Positions 1-5,514 of a stretch of 5,516 nucleotides of DNA are shown here, one piece after another. Position 1 is the first letter of the stretch, and each line of letters opens with the position of its first letter. Position numbers and translations under genes: made by a program. The notes beneath the pieces are model-generated. The model did not search any database. It was given only the letters and a program-made list of their open reading frames with translations, and was not told the DNA's origin. Source of the DNA: an uncultured Rubrobacteraceae bacterium (GTDB lineage Bacteria > Actinomycetota > Rubrobacteria > Rubrobacterales > Rubrobacteraceae); NCBI GenBank assembly GCA_902806015.1, contig CADCUZ010000138.1:1-5516 (forward strand). The letters are read 5' to 3'.

Positions 1-1
1 G

Positions 2-613
2 GAGGTCCGCGGCGGTCGGCGGCACTTCGTCTCCTCCAAGGTGATGAGCTGGGTGGCCCTGGAGCGAGGCGTCAGGATCTCGCGTCAGCGCGGCCTGCCG
101 ACGGGGAACGGGGGGGAGGGGCGCTGGGTTGCCGAGCGCGACAAGATCTACGAGGAGGTCATGGACAAGGGCTGGAACCCCGAGAGGAACAGCTTCGTCC
201 AGCACTACGGGGGCGAGGCCCTGGACGCCTCCCTCCTCCTCATGCCGCTCGTGAAGTTCGTGGGACCTACTGACCCGCGCTGGCTCGCCACGCTCGACCG
301 CATCCAGGAGGAGTTGACTTACGATACTTTGGTCGACCGGTACAGCACCGACGAGGCTGCGCCCGACGGCCTCGTCGGCGACGAGGGCAGCTTCAGCCTC
401 TGCTCTTTCTGGTTCGTGGAGTGCCTCACCCAGGCCGGCAGGCTTGACGAGGCCCGCCTCGCCCTGGAGAAGATGTTCTCCTACGCCAACCACCTCGGCC
501 TCTACGCCGAGGAGATCGGCTCCTCTGGCGAGGCCCTCGGCAACTTTCCCCAGGCCCTCACCCACCTCTCCCTAATAAGCGCCGCCATCCATCTCGACCG
601 CGCCCTAGGCTAG
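2..613 (+). CDS. GH15 family glycoside hydrolase, C-terminal part (5' end outside window)
   Basis: The frame is open from base 2 ([20 protein letters not shown]) to the TAG at 611-613, so the gene enters from the left; the GTG at 41 is internal. About 203 residues are visible, against roughly 600 for the bacterial family. Family landmarks are the EVRGG..HF..SK.M.WVALERG block at the start, a [14 protein letters not shown] block near visible residues 127-140, and GLYAEEI followed by [13 protein letters not shown] near residues 167-188. In GH15 enzymes the glutamate region of this xEEI block supplies the catalytic base; here the pair is at about visible residues 170-171. The fold is an (alpha/alpha)6 barrel acting on alpha-glucosidic bonds (glucoamylase, glucodextranase or trehalase specificity). 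The visible part cannot tell which substrate. No signal peptide can be judged. The frame looks undamaged. The gene may once have been followed closely by the broken gene at 614. Confidence 0.94.
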   Translation, partial: EVRGGRRHFVSSKVMSWVALERGVRISRQRGLPTGNGGEGRWVAERDKIYEEVMDKGWNPERNSFVQHYGGEALDASLLLMPLVKFVGPTDPRWLATLDRIQEELTYDTLVDRYSTDEAAPDGLVGDEGSFSLCSFWFVECLTQAGRLDEARLALEKMFSYANHLGLYAEEIGSSGEALGNFPQALTHLSLISAAIHLDRALG

Positions 614-960
614 GCCGTGCTGGCTACCTCGCCGGGGTGCTCTTTTCCACGGCCGATAGGCCCTTCAAAGCACGCCTGACGGAGAGGCTGGAAGAGCGTA
701 ATTTTCAATGTGTTCCCGCCCCAACGCGACGGGGCGTAACAGGACAAGCCCCCTACGACGCGATGTCCCCCGAGAGATGGCGCCACGCCGTGTTCGAGCT
801 GGACGAGGCCAGAACATGGAGTTGGACGTCTTCCTCATCGTGGTTGACGGCCGCGTCCCGGACGAAGGAGCTTGCGTGGACCTGGGCATCGCGCACACCC
901 ACCGCCGCGCATCGCTGAGGCCGAGGGACTGCTCGTAGGGTTCCACACCGACGCCACTGG
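614..960 (+). pseudogene. Degraded nucleoside 2-deoxyribosyltransferase-like gene
   Basis: No single frame is open, but three consecutive + strand frames join into one recognisable protein. Frame 1 (about 616-813) gives GYLAGVLFSTADRPFKARL, then LTERLEERNFQCVPAP and MSPERWRHAVFELDEAR. Frame 3 (about 816-915) gives DVFLIVVDGRVPDEGAC, VDLGIAHT. Frame 2 (about 920-958) gives LLVGFHTDAT. The family has the same order: a YLAGPLFSxAER nucleotide-binding start, a charged helix, (D)VxLxVLDGxxxDxGxxxELGxA, then a GxxTDxR segment. At least two frameshifts lie near 806-816 and 916-926, and the expected start is unclear (GTG at 617 is out of frame with the YLAG block). The family transfers deoxyribose between nucleobases or hydrolyses nucleoside bonds. 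It sits directly after the GH15 stop, so it was probably once cotranscribed. Sequencing error is possible, but the neighbouring long genes are intact. The family call rests on recalled motifs, not a search. Confidence 0.62.
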
Positions 961-1267
961 CTGCGCAATACCTCCACGTTGTTCGGCCCAACGGTGAGAT
1001 GGCGGTCGTTTAAGGCGAGATCCACCCGGGCCCGCGCCACCGTCCCGACCACGACGGCCACGCCCTCGCCGACCTGAATCTCGACTACCCCGGCCGGTCA
1101 GCGAAGGGTTCCCGGCACTGGCAAACCGCCGGCCGGAGAGGCTTACGACTGGTAGGCCTGAGCCTCCCAGTCCTGCTCTTTGCCACGGGAACTACCCCGG
1201 CCTGCGAGAGCGATTCTAGCCCCGCCGCGACAATCGGATGCCCGGGCTGCTGGCGGGTGGCGCGTAC
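961..1267. other. Intergenic stretch without an intact gene
   Basis: No supportable gene was found on either strand. The + frame containing 981 reads VRPNGEMAVV, hits TAA at 1011-1013, then runs open with GC-rich third positions (GEIHPGPRHRPDHDGHALAD, LNLDYPG) toward the permease end. It has no start codon. This looks like more decayed coding sequence, either the tail of the preceding pseudogene or a second one. Two copies of the palindrome CCGGCCGG (1090-1097 and 1129-1136) could pair across a 31-base loop, and AGGC/GCCT around 1157-1168 is a weak hairpin. Neither is a convincing terminator for the permease transcript that ends here from the right. Confidence 0.4.
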
Positions 1268-2665
1268 CTACCGGGCTATCATCCCGACAGCCGCGAGGAT
1301 GAGGACGGAGAGCGCGACGGGGGCCAGCGCGCAGCGTGTGATTTCACCCTCCCGTCCCACCAGACCCGTCGCCGTGGCCGCCAGCACGATCCGCTGCGGC
1401 GCCAGCAAGCTCGCGTGGCTCCCTGACACATTCTGCGAAGCCGCCGCAAGCGACTCCTGGAGGCCGAGCCCGCGGGCGGCCTCGACCTGCAGCGGCATGA
1501 AGAGCGCGTTGGAGGCGGCGTTGGACCCGGCGAGCGCGCCCCCGAAGGCCCCGAGGACGGGCAGCACGGCGGGGTACAGGCCGCCGAAGCGCCGGGCCTC
1601 GGACGCGAGCATCCCCGCCGCCCCGCCGTCCGCCAAAATCGCTCCGGCGAGCACGAACGTGAGCACCGCCCCCGCGGTCGGTAGCCACTGTCGCACCGTC
1701 CGTCCGACCGCACCGCCGAACCGACCTTCGCCCACCCCAAATAACGCGGCGGCAAAGACCGCGCACGCCAGAAGCGGCAGGCCGGGCCCGTCCAGAACTG
1801 GCCCGACCCACGCCACCGAGCTCGGATCCCCGGCCCCGTTTATCAGGACGAGCAGCGCCAGAAGAAACGCGTAGGGCAGCAGGGCACGCACCGGCGCGCC
1901 GCCGACCGTGCCCCTGCGACGCCCCAGAAAGACCGCCGCGGCCGCGAGCCCGCCTACCGCGCCGGAGAGCTCGGGGACGAGGAACAGGCTGGTCCCCAAC
2001 GTCCCCGCACCGGCCGCGAGGCCGAGTAACGCCGCCTCCACGCCGCGGCGCCGGGCGCCGGACCATCCGCCCGCGAGCGCCACCGCCGCCACGCCGTAGA
2101 CGGGGAACAGAGGCACGCTCAGAAGGGCGCTCCAGTCCGAGAGCTCGCCGAAGCCCATCCCGGCGAGGTCGGCCCCGATCACGGTCCCCACCCCGAGGGC
2201 GCCCCATGGCACCGCGCACTGTCCCCAACTCGCCAGCACCGCCGCCTTTATGGGGGAGAAGCCCGCGGCGAGCAGGATCGGGGCGCTGATCACGACCGCG
2301 ACCCCAAACCCCGTCACCGACTCGAAGAACGGCGCCACCCCGACCACCACCCCCGACGCAAGCGCGACCGGGTCCGGCTCCAACCGACCCAGGAACCGCG
2401 AGACCTCCTCTACCGCCCCGCCGGCCGCGAGCACGTTGTAGAGCAGCAGACCCCCGAAAAGAACGAACAACACCCGCCCCGATATGCCGAGCCCCCCGAC
2501 CAGGGACTCCCCGAGCCCCGAACCCCCTAGCACCAGCGCCCCGACCACAGCCGACCCCAGCGTCGCGACGCCAACCCAGACCGCCGGCTTGCCCAACACC
2601 AGAAGCCCGACCCCCGCCACCACGAACGGCGCCGCGGCCACAAGGAGTATGACTAAATCTACCAT
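1268..2665 (-). CDS. L-lactate/glycolate permease family (LctP-type) transporter
   Basis: A 465-residue, very hydrophobic inner-membrane protein, probably importing a small monocarboxylate such as lactate or glycolate with H+. Membrane segments are visible from residue 3 (VDLVILLVAAAPFVVAGVG) to the end (LSVLILAAVGMIA). Family landmarks are FFESVTGFGVAVVISAP at 113-129 (LctP: EGxxGFGxPxAI), WGQCAVPWGALGVGT at 147-161, and the signature region 376-442 with GALAGSNAASNALF, LQVEAARGLGL, then SLLAPQRIVLAATATGLVG. LctP and GlcA proteins are usually 500-560 residues, so this is a short member. The ATG at 2665 is chosen because the first membrane helix starts there; the frame extends to a TTG at 2704 but only by running through the operator into the regulator gene. 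There is no clear Shine-Dalgarno, so leaderless translation is possible. It is divergent from the XRE-cupin gene, the likely regulator. Substrate is not determinable from sequence. Confidence 0.93.
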   Translation of the reverse strand: MVDLVILLVAAAPFVVAGVGLLVLGKPAVWVGVATLGSAVVGALVLGGSGLGESLVGGLGISGRVLFVLFGGLLLYNVLAAGGAVEEVSRFLGRLEPDPVALASGVVVGVAPFFESVTGFGVAVVISAPILLAAGFSPIKAAVLASWGQCAVPWGALGVGTVIGADLAGMGFGELSDWSALLSVPLFPVYGVAAVALAGGWSGARRRGVEAALLGLAAGAGTLGTSLFLVPELSGAVGGLAAAAVFLGRRRGTVGGAPVRALLPYAFLLALLVLINGAGDPSSVAWVGPVLDGPGLPLLACAVFAAALFGVGEGRFGGAVGRTVRQWLPTAGAVLTFVLAGAILADGGAAGMLASEARRFGGLYPAVLPVLGAFGGALAGSNAASNALFMPLQVEAARGLGLQESLAAASQNVSGSHASLLAPQRIVLAATATGLVGREGEITRCALAPVALSVLILAAVGMIAR

Positions 2666-2684
2666 GATAGAATAACTTCTATCA
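2665..2684. promoter_or_regulatory. Perfect 8-bp inverted repeat, probable operator between divergent genes
   Basis: TGATAGAA - TAAC - TTCTATCA is a perfect dyad in AT-rich DNA within a very GC-rich region. It fills the whole gap between the permease ATG (complement of 2663-2665) and the regulator ATG (2686-2688). Its symmetry and size suit a dimeric HTH_3 repressor. On + it contains TAGAAT (2668-2673), 5/6 to a -10 box; on - it contains TATTCT (4/6) and TTGATA (5/6 to a -35 box). Binding there would block either promoter and the permease start itself. The assignment to the adjacent XRE protein is inference. Confidence 0.62.
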
Positions 2685-2685
2685 A

Positions 2686-3291
2686 ATGACGGAAAGCGGC
2701 GCAACAGCGGTGTCGGGGATGGTGGAGGCGGTTTCCTCCGGGAGGCTGGGCGAGCGCGTCAAGGAGTTGCGCCGGGAGCAGGGGCTGACCTTGGAGGGGT
2801 TGGCCGAACGGTCGGGGGTAAGCCGGGCCATGATCTCCAAGATCGAGCGGGGGGAGAAAAACCCGACGTTAGTGGTCGCGGCGAGGCTGGCCGAGGGGTT
2901 CGGGGTGACGCTTTCGCGACTCGCAGGGGTCGAGGAGCGGCGTGAGGTGGCCTTCTTGCCCCGGGAGGGGCGCATGGTCATGCGCGACCCCGAGACCGGC
3001 TTTGAGCGGCAGTTGCTATCCCCGACCTTCGCGGGCCGAGGCGTCGAGTTCGTCCGCAACGTGGTCCCGGAGGGCGGCACGTCGGGCGAGTTCCCGCCGC
3101 ACCGCAAGGGGGTTCAGGAGCACGTCATGGTCGAGAGGGGAGAGCTCGCGGCGACTCTCGGCGGCGAGGAATACAGGCTCCGAGAGGGCGACGCGTTGTA
3201 CTTCGAGGCGGACGTGCCGCACCGCTTCGACAACGTGGGGGCGGGGGAGTGCTCTTACTACCTCGTCATAAATTCCGCTGGGGCCCCGTAG
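2686..3291 (+). CDS. XRE family transcriptional regulator with C-terminal cupin domain
   Basis: A 201-residue cytoplasmic DNA-binding regulator. Residues 20-81 form an HTH_3 (Cro/C1-type) domain: RLGERVKELRREQGLTLEGL, then AERSGVSRAMISKIERGEKN with the recognition helix at about 45-55, then PTLVVAARLAEGFGV. Residues about 125-196 form a cupin_2 barrel. Motif 1 is PPHRKGVQEHVMVERGEL (H139, E145, H146), and motif 2 is GDALYFEADVPHRFDN (G168, P178, H179, N183), so most metal or ligand positions are kept. Regulators of this layout typically sense a small metabolite and control an adjacent catabolic or transport gene. Here that neighbour is the divergent permease, with starts 20 bp apart over a perfect inverted repeat, so autoregulation is also likely. 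ATG at 2686 gives full length but has no Shine-Dalgarno; ATG at 2719 is the alternative and would still keep the HTH. Confidence 0.95.
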   Translation: MTESGATAVSGMVEAVSSGRLGERVKELRREQGLTLEGLAERSGVSRAMISKIERGEKNPTLVVAARLAEGFGVTLSRLAGVEERREVAFLPREGRMVMRDPETGFERQLLSPTFAGRGVEFVRNVVPEGGTSGEFPPHRKGVQEHVMVERGELAATLGGEEYRLREGDALYFEADVPHRFDNVGAGECSYYLVINSAGAP

Positions 3292-3323
3292 GTTCGGGCT
3301 CATTACGAAGCCCCCTTTCGAAC
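3292..3323 (+). terminator. Weak nested hairpin after the regulator gene
   Basis: Right after the TAG, GGGCT (3296-3300) pairs with AGCCC (3309-3313), and the outer GTTCG (3292-3296) can pair with CGAAC (3319-3323). Only three T residues follow the inner stem, so intrinsic termination is doubtful. It also overlaps the tail of the broken gene on the other strand. Confidence 0.25.
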
Positions 3324-3771
3324 GACCCCTGGCGACCCGAGCCTCGCGTCCGGCGCGGTGGCCGCGGGAATAAAACCAGGGCGGTCGGGCGCCGCGTCCG
3401 AGCGGGCCAGCGCCTGGCTCTTCGCATAAGCTCCGGCTCGCCGTAGCGGCCATCGAGCCAGCCGGACCAGTAGGCGTCGATGTGGTTGGGGAGCTTCCCC
3501 TCGCCAACGCTGCCGAAACGGGCACGACCTCCGAGCCGCAGGCCGGTCAACGGTACACGTTGTCCGGGAGGAGCCACATCTCGGGGTGGCCGCACTCGCA
3601 GGCGTGCCGCTCAGGCGGGTCCGGGGGGCGATGATGCGCTGGAGCGCCTCCAGGACCTCGCCGTCGGCCGCGTCGCACCGCGCCGAGTTTCGGCCGAAAT
3701 CTTCGAGAAACGACGACACGCAGAAGGGACAGACGGTGGCGTTCGTTGGTGTTCGACGTAGTCTCTTCCAT
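3300..3771 (-). pseudogene. Degraded small two-zinc-ribbon protein gene, function unknown
   Basis: Segments in different - strand frames join into one coherent protein. ATG at 3771 (MEETTSNTN) is preceded by a CAGGAA ribosome site. Then come NATVCPFCVSSFLEDFGR and CDAADGEVLEALQRIIAPRT (3743-3600), CECGHPEMWLLPDNVYR (3600-3550), TGA at 3547-3549, PACGSEVVPV (3546-3517), GKLPNHIDAYWSGWLDGRYG (to about 3428), SQALARSDAAPDR (to 3381), and FYSRGHRAGREAR (from about 3376). Cys pairs CPFC, CEC and (C)PAC suggest zinc ribbons; the TGA sits exactly where the first Cys of the last pair is expected (TGC to TGA). Frameshifts lie near 3744, 3603, 3517, 3430 and 3383. I do not know a function; similar small cysteine-paired proteins occur in actinobacteria as far as I recall. 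A chain of frame-hopping chance matches is the alternative, but the cysteine spacing and GC3 bias argue against it. Confidence 0.6.
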
Positions 3772-3848
3772 CGCGGTTCCTGTCTGTCGACTCGAACTTA
3801 CCCCTGTAATTATTTGGGGGAGGGGCTGGTGCCGCATCGCACAAATGG

Positions 3849-3860
3849 GCGGAATTCCGC
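3849..3860. repeat. 12-bp perfect palindrome downstream of the phosphoribosyltransferase gene
   Basis: GCGGAATTCCGC reads the same on both strands and lies in the 145-bp gap between the end of the phosphoribosyltransferase gene (3916) and the start of the broken gene (3771), both on the - strand. It has no T-run and no hairpin loop, so a terminator role is unlikely; a protein binding site or chance are the options. Nothing else stands out in this gap apart from the ribosome site of the broken gene. Confidence 0.3.
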
Positions 3861-3915
3861 TCGTCCGAAGTGGTCGGCATCGTCTAGCGCAAACGGGGTA
3901 GAGGAACCATTTGGC

Positions 3916-5079
3916 TCAGAGGGCGAACTCGCCCGTGGCGAGTTGGGCGAGCACGCGCTCGCGCAGGGTGCGGACGTCGCCGTCCCCGAACGCCTCTTCG
4001 ATGGGGCGCAGGACGTCGCGGGCGCCTTCGGGCTGGGGGGCGTTGGCCGGCAGGACCCTGCGCGACCCGTCGTCCAGCTCGAGGAGTCGTTTGCACCCGC
4101 CGCGCTTGCCGCGCTTAGAGCGGTCCTCGCCGTTCACCTCGACGATGTCCAAGGAGTAGTCGATCATGGGGGCGTCCGCGATGGCGCCGCCGACCCCGTA
4201 GGCGTCGCATACGGGGTTCAGGTGGAGGATGTAGTCCACGTCGATGCCGCCCGAGGCGAAAATCTTGACGTGCCCGAACCCGTGGCGGTCGAGCTCCCAA
4301 CGGACCTCGCGCATCAGGTCTCGAAAGTCCCCGCGGCGGTTGCCGGGCGTGTCCATCCGGATGGCCGAGATGGTGTCGGGGATGGCACGCGCTGCCAGCA
4401 GCGCGCCGAACTTCTCGTCGTCGAAGGTGTCGATGATGATGGTGCGGGGAACCTCGGGGGCGACGGTCTCGTCGAAAGCCTTGGCGGCCTCCGCGGTCGA
4501 GCCGATCAGGAGTACGAGGGCGTGCGGCGTGGTTCCCGTGGCGGGGATGTCCATGCGCCTGACGGCCAGGTCCACGGCGACCATGTCGCAGCCTCCCAGG
4601 TAGGCGGAGCGCTCGATCATGGGTACTATGGCCGGGTGCATTCTGCGCGCCCCGAAGGAGATGACGGGCCGCTCGCCCGCCGCGAGCCGGCAGCGGGCCG
4701 CGCCCGTGGCGATACCGGAGGCCTGGCACAGCAGACCCAGCAGGGCCGTCTCGTGCTCGGCGAAGGCGCCGTAGGGGCCGGATATCGTCAGCAGCGGCTC
4801 GTGGGGACGGCAGATCGTGCCCTCTGGCACCGCCCGGACCTCTACCGGCAGGTCCTCCAAAAGGTACGCGACCTCGTCCAGGCCGGCCACCACAAACCAA
4901 GCCTCGGGGTCCGAGGTCTTGTAGGCGAGTTCGGCGTGAACGGGGGCGTCCTCCAGGCCGCGCGAGCGGAGCACTTCCATCGTCCGGTGGAAGTACGAGT
5001 CGGCGACGTCGGCGTTCCGGATCTCCGCGTCCGACGCCGAGTTGAACCTGCGCCCGCCCGCGTCACTCGTCTGGCCCAA
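3916..5079 (-). CDS. pncB: Nicotinate phosphoribosyltransferase (NAD salvage)
   Basis: A 387-residue cytoplasmic enzyme joining nicotinate to PRPP to give nicotinate mononucleotide, the first step of the Preiss-Handler route. Family blocks (numbering from the TTG start): FNSASDAEIRNADVADSYFH at 12-31, HETALLGLLCQASGIATGAA at 109-128, ISFGARRMHPAIVPMIERSA at 140-159, TGTTPHALVLLIG at 181-193, RMDT at 241-244, KIFASGGIDVDYI at 272-284, and YGVGG at 294-298. The length fits the roughly 390-residue archaeal/actinobacterial type rather than the longer E. coli type. The frame is open to a GTG at 5139, but family similarity starts only at residue ~12. The TTG at 5079 has AGGGGGA six bases upstream, and a promoter-like pair falls between the two candidates. 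The C-terminal part after KRGKRGG has a single Cys (329), whereas the archaeal type carries a cysteine-rich knuckle there. No neighbour belongs to the NAD pathway. Confidence 0.93.
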   Translation of the reverse strand: MGQTSDAGGRRFNSASDAEIRNADVADSYFHRTMEVLRSRGLEDAPVHAELAYKTSDPEAWFVVAGLDEVAYLLEDLPVEVRAVPEGTICRPHEPLLTISGPYGAFAEHETALLGLLCQASGIATGAARCRLAAGERPVISFGARRMHPAIVPMIERSAYLGGCDMVAVDLAVRRMDIPATGTTPHALVLLIGSTAEAAKAFDETVAPEVPRTIIIDTFDDEKFGALLAARAIPDTISAIRMDTPGNRRGDFRDLMREVRWELDRHGFGHVKIFASGGIDVDYILHLNPVCDAYGVGGAIADAPMIDYSLDIVEVNGEDRSKRGKRGGCKRLLELDDGSRRVLPANAPQPEGARDVLRPIEEAFGDGDVRTLRERVLAQLATGEFAL

Positions 5080-5085
5080 ATCCCG

Positions 5086-5092
5086 TCCCCCT
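5086..5092 (-). promoter_or_regulatory. Ribosome binding site supporting the TTG start at 5079
   Basis: The - strand reads AGGGGGA, then six bases (CGGGAT), then TTG. This strong Shine-Dalgarno with ideal spacing decides the start; the upstream GTG at 5139 has only a weak GAGTTGA at a poor distance. Confidence 0.6.
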
Positions 5093-5118
5093 ATTTTCGT
5101 TCGACCGCCTGACCGCGT

Positions 5119-5149
5119 ATGATAGCCAATCGCACTCACTACAAGTCAA
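5119..5149 (-). promoter_or_regulatory. Putative promoter of the nicotinate phosphoribosyltransferase gene
   Basis: On - strand, TTGACT (complement of 5144-5149, 5/6 to the -35 consensus) and TATCAT (complement of 5119-5124, 5/6 to the -10 consensus) are 19 bp apart, slightly long. Transcription would begin near 5112, giving a leader of about 30 bases containing the AGGGGGA site before the TTG start. The promoter lies in a local dip of GC content. Confidence 0.42.
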
Positions 5150-5303
5150 CTCGCAATCAAAAATGACGGTTTGCAGGTAAAAGTAGAGGATTGAGTTACA
5201 AGCCCGGCCCGTTAAGATAGAGCGCGAATCGTGCAGCCCCGCGGACTGGCGGCCCAGAAAAGGATTATTGCTGTTCCCTAGTGGGGTCGCCGTGGCATTT
5301 AGT

Positions 5304-5339
5304 GCGTACGGCTGTGCGCTATGCCCTTGAACCGTACGC
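5304..5339. repeat. 8-bp inverted repeat with self-palindromic arms
   Basis: GCGTACGG (5304-5311) and CCGTACGC (5332-5339) are perfect complements across a 20-base loop. Each arm itself holds the palindrome CGTACG. It could be an RNA hairpin in a leader, or two regulator half-sites 28 bp apart (nearly three helical turns). No T-run follows, so it is not an intrinsic terminator. Confidence 0.5.
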
Positions 5340-5508
5340 GAGCAAGAACCTTGACTTGAACTGCGGTCCAAGCGCCATTCGCGCGATGAAGGCCTTGTTA
5401 AGCGTGGTGAAGGCTGCTCAATGCAATGCTGTTTCTGGAACGCGGGGTGGTAGCGTTGTGGTGAAAAGCCGGTGCCCTTCTCCGCTCCGATTGGTGGGAA
5501 AGGGAAAG

Positions 5509-5514
5509 AAGGAG
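5509..5514 (+). promoter_or_regulatory. Shine-Dalgarno of a gene starting beyond the right edge
   Basis: AAGGAG is 2 bases from the window end, with no start codon yet visible. It is the best ribosome site in this intergenic region and implies a + strand start codon at about 5520-5525. Upstream CCTTCT (5476-5481) can pair with AGAAGG (5507-5512) and hide it. Confidence 0.5.

Noticed and set aside
41..43. GTG at 41 as the start of the GH15 gene
   Set aside because: The same frame is open upstream to the window edge and encodes conserved family residues before it, so the gene is simply cut by the window.
1090..1136. Two CCGGCCGG palindromes as a possible terminator hairpin
   Set aside because: Such words are expected often at this GC content, the loop would be 31 bases, and there is no T-run on either strand.
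1140..1215. Lipoprotein-like signal (hydrophobic run ending in TTPAC)
   Set aside because: No start codon, no ribosome site and a poor lipobox (T-P-A-C); the downstream frame runs into the permease gene.
1257..1874. 205-residue + frame and other long frames within the permease gene
   Set aside because: Shadows of the LctP-type gene: Pro/Ala/Arg/Ser-rich translation, no motif.
2682..3107. - strand frames antisense to the XRE-cupin gene
   Set aside because: No motif and low-complexity composition, while the + frame has clear HTH and cupin motifs.
3586..5112. 508-residue open frame on +, antisense to the phosphoribosyltransferase
   Set aside because: It is the mirror of a clearly recognisable gene on the other strand, has no family motif and an unnatural composition; GC-rich DNA yields such long antisense frames.
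5063..5371. 102-residue - strand frame upstream of the phosphoribosyltransferase
   Set aside because: Overlaps the promoter and start of that gene, lacks coding bias, and has no recognisable domain.
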